Shown: positions 1 to 8,618, counted from the stretch's first letter. The stretch: 64,000 bases of DNA from Solimonas sp. SE-A11 (GCF_030345715.1 NZ_JAUASX010000020.1:1-64000), one strand, 5' to 3'. Translations and numbers: made by a program. The notes: generated by a model from the letters alone, not told the origin.

Positions 1-120
1 GTCGGTAGTGAGAACCGGCGTGCGGCTCCAGGCTCTCCCACGATCGCTCGATCAAGGGTTTATCGGGCGCGCACGCCGGGCTCTCGACACCAGATTACGA
101 AAAGACCAAGAGATAAGGGG

Positions 121-210
121 TTCTGTAAAACTTGCTGGCGTAGACCAGCAGCGTTCTACAGACGCCCTCTCCCGGCCTTCGGCCACCCTCTCCCGCAAGC
201 GGGCGAGGGG
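121..210. repeat. Palindromic intergenic repeat (REP-like)
   Basis: Two inverted modules lie here: a TTCTGTA...TACAGA pair enclosing a GCTGG/CCAGC stem, followed by CCCTCTCCCGC/GCGGGCGAGGG. Both modules recur in related form at 43279-43435, so this is a dispersed repeat rather than a unique terminator. The rest of positions 1-219 holds no gene I can support; the ORF readings across it look like chance translations of repeats. Confidence 0.6.
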
Positions 211-219
211 ACAGCAACG

Positions 220-247
220 AAAAAGCCCGCCGGAAGGCGGGCTTTTT
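220..247 (-). terminator. Rho-independent terminator of the ferredoxin gene
   Basis: A perfect GC-rich stem (AAAAAGCCCGCC, GGAA loop, GGCGGGCTTTTT) lies about 60 bases past the ferredoxin stop codon. It has T-runs on both strands, so it could work in either direction. Confidence 0.8.
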
Positions 248-309
248 CGTGGGCGGCGGGCAACAAAAAACGCGGCGAACCGGGGTTCGCCGCGTCGGGA
301 TGCTGCGGA

Positions 310-633
310 CTAGCGCTCCAGGGCGGCCAGCTTGCCCGGCTTGCCGTCCCATTCCTTGGCGTCCGGCGCCATGTCCTTCTTCTCGGTGATCACCGGCCAG
401 ATCTTGGTCAGCTCGGCATTGAGCTGCTTGAACTGGGCCTGGTCACCCGGCAGGTCGTCCTCGGCGAAGATCGCCTCGGCAGGGCACTCCGGCTCGCACA
501 GGGTGCAGTCGATGCACTCCTCGGGGTCGATCACCAGGAAATTGGGGCCTTCGTGGAAACAATCGACCGGGCAGACTTCCACGCAGTCGGTGTATTTGCA
601 CTTGATGCAGTTTTCGGTAACGACGAAGGTCAT
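310..633 (-). CDS. fdxA: Seven-iron ferredoxin FdxA (3Fe-4S/4Fe-4S)
   Basis: This is a small soluble cytoplasmic electron carrier of 107 residues, the usual length of the Pseudomonas/Azotobacter FdxA family. The N-terminal half holds the clusters: cysteines at about 9, 12, 17, 21 and 25, with the CPVDCF signature, then a second CxxCxxCxxxCP motif at about 40-50. The C-terminal half is the charged, cysteine-free tail typical of this family. The start is unambiguous because the MTFVVTENC beginning is conserved. The gene stands alone on the minus strand between two strong terminators. The redox partner cannot be told from the neighbours. Confidence 0.95.
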   Translation of the reverse strand: MTFVVTENCIKCKYTDCVEVCPVDCFHEGPNFLVIDPEECIDCTLCEPECPAEAIFAEDDLPGDQAQFKQLNAELTKIWPVITEKKDMAPDAKEWDGKPGKLAALER

Positions 634-732
634 GGCTTCTACAGGGCGGCTGGGACAATCGGGAGTTGTATTTTAAACGAAACTGCAGCGCTCGCGGGGT
701 CGTCCGTCCGGACTGGTCCCGGACAGCAAAAG

Positions 733-758
733 AAAGGCCCCGCCGGAGCGGGGCCTTT
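733..758 (-). terminator. Rho-independent terminator of the lipoprotein gene
   Basis: An 11-bp perfect stem (AAAGGCCCCGC, CGGA loop, GCGGGGCCTTT) is followed by a T-rich stretch on the minus strand. It lies just after the stop codon of the gene at 779-1897 and ahead of the ferredoxin gene. Confidence 0.8.
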
Positions 759-778
759 CCGGGCCGCCGGCTAGAGGG

Positions 779-1897
779 CTACGGCAGGTACGCCAGAGCT
801 GCGCCCGGGGTCAGCCCCAGAGCGCCGGCGCAGGCATTCTGCGCTGCAGCCTGCGCAGCTTCCTGCTGGGTGAAGACGCGCTCGTCGGCCTCTCCCTTGT
901 TGTAGACCACGCCGCCGTTCTCGTAGCTGACCGTGACGCTCTTCCCGCCCGCAGTCAGCTTGAGCTGGCCAGCGCTCAGGCCGCCGGGGGCGACGGTAAG
1001 TGGCTGCAGGGTCTCCACGGCGACCTCCCCCGAGCAGGTGGTCAGGTCGTAGAAGTAACTGCCATTCATTGAGAAGCCGCTCTCGTCACTGACGAACTTG
1101 AATCGCTCGTTCACGCTCTTGCCGTACCGCACCAGGCCGGTAGCGCTGCCCGAACCGCTTTGGCCGCCCGAGGACCCGGTGGATTCGGCCTTGAACTTGA
1201 AGATGCTGAAAAGCTGCTGCTCGGAGCCGCCGGTGATCGATTTGACATCGAAGCGGTAGAACTGGCTCAGGGTCGCCTTGGAAGTCGCGTTGAACGACTG
1301 CCCGTTGACCGAGCCGCTGGACTTGATGTCGATGACATAGTCCAGGGTCTTGCTGTCGGAGTCGCCGATCGAAACGAAGGCCAGGCCAGGGGCGGAGCCG
1401 GTGGTGATGGGACCGTTGATCGACGTCTTGCTGTCGACGGTGATGCCACCATTGTTCCCAGAACTCGCGGCGATCACGCAGTTAGCGAAATCAGCGCCGC
1501 CCAGTGTGAACGATGTGCTGGAAGCGCCCGCGAACGGCACCCCTGCATTGGTGCCCGTGCTGCTGCTGCGATTGGCCAGGCTGCCGCTCGAGCAGACGCT
1601 CTCGGCCTTGGCGGCCTTGACCATTTCGGGAGCCGGTGCCGGAATGGCATCGGCTACGGCCGCTGCGGCGGCAACGACGGTCGACAGCGATACCGCCTCC
1701 GCGGCAGCACGAGCCGGGCCGCCGGTACCGCCGAAGCCCACTGCGGCTCCGGTGCCGCCGGCGCCACCGCCCCCGCCCCCGGCGCTGCCGCCGGGGCCGC
1801 CGTCGTCATTGTCGCTGCAGCCAGCCGACATTCCGCCCACGGCCAGCATCGCGGCGAGCGCCGTCATGCGCAGCGTGGCCTTTGTGTTTTTCATCAT
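779..1897 (-). CDS. Hypothetical lipoprotein
   Basis: A 372-residue exported protein of unknown function. The start is the first of two adjacent ATG codons, chosen because GGAG lies seven bases upstream. The N-terminus is a basic signal segment ending in a lipobox-like GMSAGC, so the mature protein should be a lipoprotein anchored at the cysteine near residue 26. After it comes a Gly/Ala-rich linker and a Ser/Gly/Thr-rich body with beta-strand character, including many K-x-T/S-x-N stretches. No catalytic motif is recognisable. It lies downstream of an unusual array of three palindromes (1970-2022) that may control it. Confidence 0.6.
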   Translation of the reverse strand: MMKNTKATLRMTALAAMLAVGGMSAGCSDNDDGGPGGSAGGGGGGAGGTGAAVGFGGTGGPARAAAEAVSLSTVVAAAAAVADAIPAPAPEMVKAAKAESVCSSGSLANRSSSTGTNAGVPFAGASSTSFTLGGADFANCVIAASSGNNGGITVDSKTSINGPITTGSAPGLAFVSIGDSDSKTLDYVIDIKSSGSVNGQSFNATSKATLSQFYRFDVKSITGGSEQQLFSIFKFKAESTGSSGGQSGSGSATGLVRYGKSVNERFKFVSDESGFSMNGSYFYDLTTCSGEVAVETLQPLTVAPGGLSAGQLKLTAGGKSVTVSYENGGVVYNKGEADERVFTQQEAAQAAAQNACAGALGLTPGAALAYLP

Positions 1898-1969
1898 TGA
1901 GAGTCTCCGGAAACTGATCACCCGATCCTGGGTGGCTCATAATTTACGGAGACGATCCGACGCGTATTA

Positions 1970-2022
1970 CCCCTACGTGGGGGGGTATCCCCCATATCGG
2001 GGGCAGACCCCCGAAATGGGGG
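1970..2022. promoter_or_regulatory. Array of three C5-N5-G5 palindromes
   Basis: Three consecutive palindromic units of the form CCCC(C)-N5-GGGGG are centred near 1976, 1996 and 2015, that is 19-20 bp apart or about two helical turns. Their spacers are TACGT, ATATC and GAAAT. The array lies between the NUDIX stop codon and the lipoprotein start, about 75-125 bp upstream of the latter. Phasing and symmetry suggest a set of binding sites for a dimeric regulator. Identification of the regulator is not possible here. Confidence 0.5.
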
Positions 2023-2036
2023 ATGACGCCGGCACG

Positions 2037-2627
2037 CTAGATGTTTCCACCGCTGATTTCGTCGCGCTGCGGCGGCCGCGGGCGGAACTTGAGGTCCAGG
2101 CTGTGCGTCTCGTAGCGGCCGCGGCGGCGGTCCTCGAAGAAGAACTTCAGGCTGTGCCAGATCGTCGGGAAGGCGATGTCGTCCCAGGGAATCTCGTCCT
2201 CGCGCATCAGCCGTACCTCGGAGCTCTCCACCGTGGGGCCGAAGTGGCTGCCGACCAGCCGCCCGCGGTGGATCAGGTAGACCTGGCTGACATAGGGCAC
2301 GTTGATGACCGCGATCAGCTCCAGCGGCTCGACCTGGGCCTGGGATTCCTCGAGCGCCTCGCGGGCGGCACCCTGGCCGCTGGTTTCGCCCAGCTCCATG
2401 AAGCCTGCGGGGAAGGTCCAGAGACCCAGGCGCGGCTCGATGTTGCGGCGGCACATCAGGATACGGCCGTCCTCTGCTTCCGGGACGATGCCGACGATCG
2501 CCTTGGGATTGAGGTACTGGATGTTGCCGCAGTGGCCGCAGACGTGGCGTTCGAGGTGGTCGTCCGGCGGAATCCGCAGGTCCACGCCGTGGCCACAGAG
2601 GTTGCAGAACTTGATGATCGGCGGCAT
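2037..2627 (-). CDS. NUDIX hydrolase with N-terminal zinc ribbon
   Basis: A 196-residue pyrophosphohydrolase. The N-terminus carries a zinc ribbon (CNLCG...CGHCG, about residues 8-37), followed by a NUDIX fold with the box GFMELGE-x7-REALEES at about 75-97, which supplies the Mg-binding glutamates. The arrangement resembles NudC-like or ADP-ribose/NADH pyrophosphatases, but the substrate cannot be fixed from sequence. The start ATG overlaps the stop codon of the upstream L,D-transpeptidase gene as TGATG, so the two are translationally coupled. The ORF extends upstream in frame, but that extension only reads through the transpeptidase gene. Confidence 0.85.
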   Translation of the reverse strand: MPPIIKFCNLCGHGVDLRIPPDDHLERHVCGHCGNIQYLNPKAIVGIVPEAEDGRILMCRRNIEPRLGLWTFPAGFMELGETSGQGAAREALEESQAQVEPLELIAVINVPYVSQVYLIHRGRLVGSHFGPTVESSEVRLMREDEIPWDDIAFPTIWHSLKFFFEDRRRGRYETHSLDLKFRPRPPQRDEISGGNI

Positions 2628-3532
2628 CACGGATGTGATCCTCCCGTATCGCGCAGGCTGACCTGCTGGCCCGCCGCCGCTGCCGGTTCGCCGATGACCA
2701 GCACGCGGTCGCCGGGGCGCAGGGTGCGTGCCAGCTCTTCCAGGTCGCGCTCGTGCATGCGGACGCAGCCGTAGCTGCTGGCTTGCCCGATGGAGGCGGG
2801 CTCGTTGGTGCCATGGATGCCGATGGAGTCCTGCAGCCGCACGAACCAGGCGCCCAGCGGGTTGCCCTCGCCCGGGGGCACGACGCTGGGCAGCTTGATG
2901 CCGCGCGCGGCGTGATCGCGGCGGATCGTCGCGGTGGGATACCAGGTGGGGCGGTGGGCGATCTGCTCCACGCGATAGACGCCCGGCGGCGTCGGCGTGT
3001 TCTCGGTACCGACCGCCACCGTGTAGCTGACGATCTGCTGGCCGCGCTTGAGCCAGAGCCGGCGCTGGTCGGCGTCCACCAGCACGCGCGCCGGCGAGCG
3101 CAGCCAGCTGTCGTAGTCGGTGGCCAGGATCGGCGCCTCGCGCTTCCGGGCCCGCTTCTTCGCAGGTTCCGGTTCCGCCAGGGCGACCGGGGGTTCCGGC
3201 GGCGGCAGTGGCGGCTGGGCCTCGACCCGGAACTGCAGGTTGCCGGCGGCCTCCTCGCTGCGCTGTGCCGACACCTGGACGTCGCGCCACTCCAGCCAGT
3301 CGTAGTAGTCCCGCACCAGCGCCTCAGCTTCGGCCAGCAGGGCGTCGTCCATCGGGCGGCCCTGCAGGGCTGCCAGGGCTGCATCGAGATCGGCGCTGAG
3401 GACGGGGCCTTCCACCGTGACCTGGGCCAGCGTCACGGCGGCATCCTGCTGCGCCACGGCGGCGCCGGCCGCAGCGAACAGCAGGGCGGCACCGGCAGAC
3501 CAGCGTGCCAGGATCGATGGAAGCGAGGACAT
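2627..3532 (-). CDS. L,D-transpeptidase (YkuD domain), periplasmic
   Basis: A 301-residue exported cell-wall enzyme that likely makes or remodels 3-3 peptidoglycan crosslinks or attaches proteins to peptidoglycan. The chosen start MSSLPSILARW begins a clear signal peptide ending in AVAQQ near residue 28; the longer ORF start would place it internally. The middle holds a Pro/Glu/Lys-rich linker. The C-terminal YkuD domain (about 135-285) has the HGTN motif and the catalytic SYGCVRM with cysteine at about 256. It is coupled to the NUDIX gene by a one-base overlap. Confidence 0.88.
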   Translation of the reverse strand: MSSLPSILARWSAGAALLFAAAGAAVAQQDAAVTLAQVTVEGPVLSADLDAALAALQGRPMDDALLAEAEALVRDYYDWLEWRDVQVSAQRSEEAAGNLQFRVEAQPPLPPPEPPVALAEPEPAKKRARKREAPILATDYDSWLRSPARVLVDADQRRLWLKRGQQIVSYTVAVGTENTPTPPGVYRVEQIAHRPTWYPTATIRRDHAARGIKLPSVVPPGEGNPLGAWFVRLQDSIGIHGTNEPASIGQASSYGCVRMHERDLEELARTLRPGDRVLVIGEPAAAAGQQVSLRDTGGSHP

Positions 3533-3723
3533 GGCGACAATGCTAGGGCCGCGGCGGCGGAACGTCGAGCCCGGCCCCTTCCGGCCGGGCCGGCACGCGG
3601 GGTTCCGGGACACACCTAGTCCGTCTGCATGAGCCGCATCAATCGCTGGATTTGCAAAGAAAAATGCGGGAACATTCGGCGCACCTGACTAAATAGCGTT
3701 TCAAACATTCCTAAGGGGGAGAT

Positions 3724-4590
3724 ATGAAAAGGTCCGCGAGCGCCGCTGCGGTGTTGATGGGAGTGCTGTTCTCACTGCCGGCCCTGGCGCAGGATCCCGC
3801 CGCCGACGAGGCCGTGGCTCCTGAGTCTGCCGAAGTCGCCCCCGCCGAGGAGATGGCGGCCGAGGCGCCTGCCGATACCGAGGCTGCAGCCGATGCCACC
3901 GCCGCTGATGCCGCCGGCACCGAAGCGGCTCCTGCCGATGCGTCCGCCGAAGCCGCTGATGCCAGCGCCGAGGCCGCCCCGGCCGACGGCGCCGCTGCCG
4001 AGCTGAGCGCGGAGTCTGCGCCGGCCGAGGAAGCTCCGGTTGAAGAAGCTGCCTCCGAGGAAGCTCCGGCCGAGGAGACCGCCAGCGAGGACTCCGGCGA
4101 GCCTTTCCACTTCTACCTGGGCGTGGATAAGGCCGAAATCACCCTGGCACTGTCGGACACGGCCCTGGAAACCGCCTTCGGCGGTGATGAGCTGGAGTCC
4201 AGCATGTACCGCATCCGTGCCGGCATGCGCCTGCTCGATGCCGTGGGCCTGGAGCTGCACTATGGCGTGGCCGACGACAAGGATGACGGCGCCAAGAAGT
4301 TCGAGATCGGCGAGTACTACGGCATCTTCGTTGTGCCCACCGGCTCGCTGTTCGAACTCGTGGAAATCTCAGTGCCCATCGGTTACTCCTCGATGAAGGC
4401 CGAGCGCGGTGCCGCCAGCGAGACCTTCGACGGCGTATCCTACGGCGTCAACCTGGAAGTGCCGATTACACTGAACTCCGAGTGGTTCCCGGACATCCGC
4501 ATCGGTGGCGGTGGCCTGGTGTACCGCGCCGACCGCGACTCGCGCGTGTACGGCTATCACTTCGGCGTGCGTCTGGACTTCAAGATCTGA
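3724..4590 (+). CDS. Outer-membrane barrel protein with long acidic Ala/Glu/Pro linker
   Basis: A 288-residue protein. Residues 1-22 form a signal peptide ending ALAQ. Residues about 23-125 are a low-complexity segment of Ala, Glu, Pro and Asp with imperfect repeats (EEAPVEEAASEEAPAEE-like). The last 165 residues look like a small OmpA-like or porin-like beta-barrel: alternating hydrophobic residues, an RIRAGMRLL strand, and a final strand ending in FGVRLDFKI with the terminal aromatic-x-hydrophobic pattern. A good ribosome-binding site (AAGGGGGAG) precedes the ATG. The function of the acidic spacer is unknown; it may span the periplasm or bind cations. Confidence 0.7.
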   Translation: MKRSASAAAVLMGVLFSLPALAQDPAADEAVAPESAEVAPAEEMAAEAPADTEAAADATAADAAGTEAAPADASAEAADASAEAAPADGAAAELSAESAPAEEAPVEEAASEEAPAEETASEDSGEPFHFYLGVDKAEITLALSDTALETAFGGDELESSMYRIRAGMRLLDAVGLELHYGVADDKDDGAKKFEIGEYYGIFVVPTGSLFELVEISVPIGYSSMKAERGAASETFDGVSYGVNLEVPITLNSEWFPDIRIGGGGLVYRADRDSRVYGYHFGVRLDFKI

Positions 4591-4604
4591 AGTCGACTCG
4601 CGGC

Positions 4605-4640
4605 AATGAAAAGGGCGGCCCTCGGGCCGCCCTTTTCATT
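4605..4640. terminator. Bidirectional rho-independent terminator
   Basis: A near-perfect palindrome (AATGAAAAGGGCGGCC ... GGCCGCCCTTTTCATT) lies between the convergent genes at 3724-4590 (plus) and 4653-5141 (minus). T-runs on both strands suit termination from both sides. Confidence 0.9.
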
Positions 4641-4652
4641 GCGTGACAACGC

Positions 4653-5141
4653 TTACTTGGTGACGGTGATGGTGATCTTGGGCGAGGTCACCGAGGGGTT
4701 GTGCGGCTGGTGTTTCCAGTCGCCCAGCACCAGCTGTAGCGTGTGCTTGCCGGGCTTGAGGTCCAGGGTGGTCTCGGTCTGGCCGCCGCCGAAATGCTTG
4801 ATCTGGTCGGTCATCGGCAGGGGCTTGGTCAGGTCCACCGTGGGATCGTCGATCAGCAGGTGGTGATGGCCAGTGTTGGCCTGGTTGATGCCGGCGGGCG
4901 CGACGCCCATGCCGGCGAGGCCGAAGACGACCTTGACCGGGCCCTTCACGGTGGCGCCGTCCTTGGGCTCGATGAAGTACACCGAGGAGCCGGCCGGGGC
5001 GGCCTGGGGCAGGCCCAACTGTTCTTCGGCCTTCTGGCTGGCCTGCTGCTTGGCGGCGCCCTTGAGGTCCTTCCAGGTATCGGCCTGCGCGGGCAGGACG
5101 ACGGCGGCGGTCAGTACGGCGGCGATACAGGCGAGACGCAT
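4653..5141 (-). CDS. DUF4399-type exported protein
   Basis: A 162-residue periplasmic protein. The start ATG has GGAGAA four bases upstream and opens a signal peptide (MRLACIAAVLTAAVVLPAQA). The mature part begins with a short Lys/Gln/Glu-rich helix, then a domain with VYFIEPKDGATVKGPVKVVFGLAGM, NTGHHHLLID and LQLVLGDWKHQPHNP motifs. These match the DUF4399 family as I know it, an Ig-like fold with clustered histidines that may bind metal. No biochemical role is established. Confidence 0.8.
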   Translation of the reverse strand: MRLACIAAVLTAAVVLPAQADTWKDLKGAAKQQASQKAEEQLGLPQAAPAGSSVYFIEPKDGATVKGPVKVVFGLAGMGVAPAGINQANTGHHHLLIDDPTVDLTKPLPMTDQIKHFGGGQTETTLDLKPGKHTLQLVLGDWKHQPHNPSVTSPKITITVTK

Positions 5142-5200
5142 CGGATTCTCCGTGTAGTGGGGGACGGTGGACTGCCGATCATACGACGGCCGGGGGCGGA

Positions 5201-5258
5201 TTAGGTGATCCGGGGGGCGCCCTTGTATAATGCCGGCCGTTCGTGAGGCGCCCCCCGG
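5201..5258 (+). promoter_or_regulatory. rhlE promoter within a perfect 12-bp inverted repeat
   Basis: A consensus -10 box TATAAT lies at 5226-5231, with a weak TTAGGT -35 candidate at 5201-5206. The -10 box sits between two perfect inverted arms, CCGGGGGGCGCC at 5210-5221 and GGCGCCCCCCGG at 5247-5258. The arms could be an operator, or could form a cruciform or RNA structure. The leader to the rhlE start is about 130 bases long. Confidence 0.5.
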
Positions 5259-5371
5259 TTGGCGCCATGGTCCGGCCACCCTGCCGGTCCCTCTCCGTAC
5301 TCTTCATTTTTCCAGCAGCCTGAACCGGCTCGGATCCGTATCCCGCAGCAGGCGCGTTCAGGAGGTTTTAC

Positions 5372-6709
5372 ATGCCGTTTTCCGATCTGGGCCTTTCCGA
5401 GGCCCTGTTGCAGGCCGTTGCCCAGGAAGGCTACACCGAGCCGACCCCGATCCAGGCCCAGGCGATTCCCGTGGTGCTGTCCGGGCGCGATCTGCTGGCC
5501 GCCGCCCAGACCGGCACCGGCAAGACTGCCGCATTCACCTTGCCGTTGTTGCACAAGCTCGGTCTGACCCCGCCCGACCCCAATGGCACCCATCGTGTCC
5601 GCACCCTGGTGCTGGTGCCGACGCGCGAACTGGCGGCCCAGGTGGCCGAGAGCGTGCGCACCTACGGCAAGCACCTGCGCCACCTGCGCACGGTGATGGT
5701 CGTGGGCGGCGTCAACATCAACCCGCAGATCGACAACCTCAAGCGTGGCTGCGACATCCTGGTTGCCACGCCGGGCCGCCTGCTGGACCTGGCCGGCCAG
5801 CGCGCCGTGCACCTGGGCAAGGTCGAATTCCTGGTGCTGGACGAAGCCGACCGCATGCTCGACATGGGCTTCATCCATGACATCAAGCGCGTGCTGGCGA
5901 TGCTGCCGCAGAACCGCCAGAACCTGATGTTCTCGGCCACCTTCTCCAAGGAGATCCGTAGCCTGGCCGAGGGCCTGCTGAAGAAGCCGCACACCATCGA
6001 CATCGCGCCCCGCAACTCCGCCGCGGAGACCGTGACGCAGCGCGTGGTGCACACCGACAAGGCGCAGAAGGCCGACCTGCTGGCCTACATGATCAGCAGC
6101 GGAAACTGGCGCCAGACCCTGGTGTTCACCCGGACCAAGCATGCCGCCAACCGCCTGGCCGAGAAGCTCGCCAAGTGGGACATCACCACCGCGGCACTGC
6201 ACGGCAACAAGAGCCAGAATGCCCGCACCCGTGCCCTGGCCGACTTCAAGTCCGGCGCCGTGCGCGTTCTGGTGGCTACCGACATCGCTGCCCGTGGCCT
6301 GGATATCGACCAGCTGCCGCACGTGGTGAACTACGAGTTGCCCAACGTCCCCGAGGACTACGTGCATCGCATCGGCCGCACCGGCCGCGCCGGCGCCGAG
6401 GGCGAGGCGGTGTCGCTGGTGTCGCCGGAGGAACGTGGCGAGCTCAAGGACATCGAGCGCCTGCTGAAGAAACCTGTGCCGGTCATGACGGTCGAAGGCT
6501 ATACGCCGCGTCCGCAGGCGCCGGAGCCGCCGCGCCCGCCGCGTCCGCCCCAGGGCCAACGCCGCCAGGCTACCGTGCGGGGCCGCGACCAGGGTTCGGA
6601 GAAGCGTCCGCAGCAGGCGGGGCCGGGCGGCCGCAAGTCCTGGCAGACCACCGGGTCGCCGCACAAGACGGCCGAACACCTGGCGGGCAAGAGCCGCAAG
6701 GTTCACTGA
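5372..6709 (+). CDS. rhlE: DEAD-box ATP-dependent RNA helicase RhlE
   Basis: A 445-residue RNA helicase that unwinds short duplexes in ribosome assembly and RNA turnover. All motifs are visible in order: Q motif (TPIQAQAIP), AQTGTGKT (motif I), PTRELAAQ (Ia), TPGRLLDL (Ib), [13 protein letters not shown] (II, DEAD), SATFS (III), [20 protein letters not shown] (V) and [10 protein letters not shown] (VI). The C-terminal 70 residues are a basic Pro/Arg/Gln-rich tail, typical of RhlE and used for RNA binding. AGGAGG precedes the ATG. It is followed by a small RRM protein gene, a plausible functional partner in RNA handling. Confidence 0.93.
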   Translation: MPFSDLGLSEALLQAVAQEGYTEPTPIQAQAIPVVLSGRDLLAAAQTGTGKTAAFTLPLLHKLGLTPPDPNGTHRVRTLVLVPTRELAAQVAESVRTYGKHLRHLRTVMVVGGVNINPQIDNLKRGCDILVATPGRLLDLAGQRAVHLGKVEFLVLDEADRMLDMGFIHDIKRVLAMLPQNRQNLMFSATFSKEIRSLAEGLLKKPHTIDIAPRNSAAETVTQRVVHTDKAQKADLLAYMISSGNWRQTLVFTRTKHAANRLAEKLAKWDITTAALHGNKSQNARTRALADFKSGAVRVLVATDIAARGLDIDQLPHVVNYELPNVPEDYVHRIGRTGRAGAEGEAVSLVSPEERGELKDIERLLKKPVPVMTVEGYTPRPQAPEPPRPPRPPQGQRRQATVRGRDQGSEKRPQQAGPGGRKSWQTTGSPHKTAEHLAGKSRKVH

Positions 6710-6778
6710 CGTCGGCTCATGGCCGGCGACACCCCACGGGCAGCCGCCCGCGGGTCATGATTGATCAGGAGTATCACT

Positions 6779-7051
6779 ATGAAGCGCATTTTCGCCGGCA
6801 ACCTGCCCAGCGACACCACCGAGGCGGAGCTGTCCGCCCTGTTTGCAGGCTTTGGCCGTGTGCGCTCGATCAAGCTGATGCAGGACGTCTTCAGCGGTCA
6901 GTGCAAGGGCTTCGGCTTCGTCGAGATGGAGGGCCATGAGGCCCGCGCCGCCATCGCCGGCCTCAACGGCAAGGAACTGCGCGGCAAGCCGCTCAAGGTC
7001 AACGAGGAGCAGCCGCGCGACGACAAGCGCGGTGGTTCGCGCCGCCGCTAA
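6779..7051 (+). CDS. Small RRM-domain RNA-binding protein
   Basis: A 90-residue protein that is essentially one RNA recognition motif: RNP2 is IFAGNL near the N-terminus and RNP1 is KGFGFVEM at about 42-49. A short Arg/Lys tail (GGSRRR) follows. The MKRIF start is preferred because AGGAG lies seven bases upstream; the ORF opens six codons earlier without one. Such proteins occur in many proteobacteria and resemble the glycine-rich RNA-binding proteins of cyanobacteria. It probably acts as an RNA chaperone, and its position after rhlE fits that. Confidence 0.85.
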   Translation: MKRIFAGNLPSDTTEAELSALFAGFGRVRSIKLMQDVFSGQCKGFGFVEMEGHEARAAIAGLNGKELRGKPLKVNEEQPRDDKRGGSRRR

Positions 7052-7069
7052 GGCGAAAGAAACAACGCG

Positions 7070-7141
7070 GTCCGCCAATGGACGCGAATGAACGCAGATG
7101 GAATGCCTGTACTAGCGCTCGTTTGCGTTCATTCGCGGACT
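7070..7141. repeat. Inverted repeat between convergent genes
   Basis: Arms CGCGAATGAACGCA (7083-7096) and TGCGTTCATTCGCG (7124-7137) are perfectly complementary, with partial GTCCGC/GCGGAC flanks. The element lies between the RRM gene and rpiA, which converge. It may be a dispersed repeat or serve as a terminator without a T-run. Confidence 0.55.
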
Positions 7142-7157
7142 GAATGCAGTTTGTCGC

Positions 7158-7820
7158 TCAGCCGGCCTTGATTTCCTTCACTCCCGCCGGCGTGCCCAGC
7201 AGCAGCACGTCGGCCGGGCGGTGGGCGAACAGGCCCACGGTGACCACGCCGGCGATCTGGTTGATCTGCGCCTCGAGCTTCACCGGGTCCAGGATCTCCA
7301 GGCCGCGCACGTCGATGATGACGTTGCCGTTGTCGGTGATCACGCCATCACGCAGGTAGGGCTGGCCGCCCAGTTTCACGATCTCGCGGCCGACGTAGCT
7401 CTGCGCCATCGGGATTACCTCGATCGGCAGCGGGAACTTGCCCAGCACGCCCACCAGCTTGGATTCGTCCGCGATGCAGATGAACTTGCGTGAGGCGCCT
7501 GCCACGATCTTCTCGCGTGTCAGCGCCGCGCCGCCGCCCTTGATCAGCTGCAGGTGCCTGTTGGCCTCGTCGGCGCCATCGACATAGATCGACAGGGTGC
7601 CGGTCTTGTTCAGGTCCAGCACCGGGATGCCGAGCTTCTTCAGGCGCTCGGTGGAAGCGTTGGAGGAGGACACCGCACCGGGAATGTCGTCGCGGATCTT
7701 CGCCAGGGCGTCGATGAAGTAGTTGACGGTGGAGCCGGTGCCCACGCCCAGCACTTCGCCGGGGACGACATACTTGAGGGCGGCTTCAGCGGCGGCCTTC
7801 TTGGCCTCGTCCTGGGTCAT
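7158..7820 (-). CDS. rpiA: Ribose-5-phosphate isomerase A
   Basis: A 220-residue cytoplasmic enzyme interconverting ribose 5-phosphate and ribulose 5-phosphate in the pentose phosphate pathway. Length and motifs fit Rpi[14 protein letters not shown] phosphate loop at about 24-36, the YVDGADEAN active-site segment with the catalytic aspartates at about 80-88, [10 protein letters not shown] at about 95-104, and the [14 protein letters not shown] strand. It lies 25 bases after yggS on the same strand, so the two may be cotranscribed. Confidence 0.95.
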   Translation of the reverse strand: MTQDEAKKAAAEAALKYVVPGEVLGVGTGSTVNYFIDALAKIRDDIPGAVSSSNASTERLKKLGIPVLDLNKTGTLSIYVDGADEANRHLQLIKGGGAALTREKIVAGASRKFICIADESKLVGVLGKFPLPIEVIPMAQSYVGREIVKLGGQPYLRDGVITDNGNVIIDVRGLEILDPVKLEAQINQIAGVVTVGLFAHRPADVLLLGTPAGVKEIKAG

Positions 7821-7845
7821 GATTCAGTGCTCGGTGGGGATGGGT

Positions 7846-8547
7846 TCAGGCCTTGGGCGGTCGCGAGCCGAAGATGGAACTGCCCACGCGGACGAGCGTG
7901 GAGCCCTCCGCGATGGCGTCTTCCAGGTCGTCCGACATGCCCGCCGAAATTGTATCTAGTTCCAGCCCCGCCCGGCGCAGTTCCCCGAACAACTCTCGCA
8001 GCGCCCGGAACGGCGCCTGACGCTCGGCGGCAGTGGCGGAATCGACGGCCGGCGCGGGGATCGCCATCAGGCCACGCAGGCGCAGGCGGGGCAGGGTGGC
8101 CACGGCGCGGCACAGCTCCAGCGCCTCGGCCGGCGTGCAGCCGGCCTTGCTGGCCTCGCCCGAGACGTTGACCTGCACGCATATGTTCAGCGGCGGCAGG
8201 CCGGGCGGGCGCTGGTCCGACAGGCGTTGGGCGATCTTCAGGCGCTCCACGCCATGCACCCAGTCGAAGCGTTCCGCCAGGCTGCGGGTCTTGTTGGACT
8301 GCACCGGCCCGATGAAATGCCACTCCAGTGGCAGATCCGTGAGCTCAGCCTGTTTGTCCAGGGCCTCCTGCAGGTAGTTTTCGCCGAAGGCGCGCTGCCC
8401 GGCGGCCTGCGCCTGGCGCACTTCTGCGGCCCCGAAGGTCTTTGAAACCGCCAACAGTCCGACGGATGACTCGGGCCGCCCGGCGGCCTTGCAGGCGGCG
8501 GCGATCCGGCTCCGGACCGACGCCAGCTTGTAGGGAATGTCCGTCAT
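7846..8547 (-). CDS. yggS: YggS/PipY family PLP-binding homeostasis protein
   Basis: A 233-residue single-domain PLP-binding protein that controls free pyridoxal phosphate levels. The PLP lysine lies in LLAVSKTF at about 36. FGENYLQE, WHFIGPVQSNK, LRGLMAIPAP and the SAGMSDDLEDAIAEGSTLVRVGSSIFG phosphate-binding end segment are all present. It is divergent from pilT with about 70 bp between them, the same layout as in Pseudomonas (yggS next to pilT-pilU). Confidence 0.94.
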   Translation of the reverse strand: MTDIPYKLASVRSRIAAACKAAGRPESSVGLLAVSKTFGAAEVRQAQAAGQRAFGENYLQEALDKQAELTDLPLEWHFIGPVQSNKTRSLAERFDWVHGVERLKIAQRLSDQRPPGLPPLNICVQVNVSGEASKAGCTPAEALELCRAVATLPRLRLRGLMAIPAPAVDSATAAERQAPFRALRELFGELRRAGLELDTISAGMSDDLEDAIAEGSTLVRVGSSIFGSRPPKA

Positions 8548-8618
8548 GTTGCCTGCGCGCGTAAATGCCGATAACGTCTGAGGAATCTAAGCAAAGAGCA
8601 TAGCTGGGGAGCTACCGG

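Noticed and set aside
8-313. Small plus-strand frame at the left edge
   Set aside because: It crosses a REP-like repeat and a terminator, is Arg-rich and has no ribosome-binding site.
1350-2774. Long plus-strand open frame of 474 codons antisense to the lipoprotein, NUDIX and transpeptidase genes
   Set aside because: It is a GC-driven shadow frame crossing three real genes and an intergenic palindrome array, with no recognisable domain.
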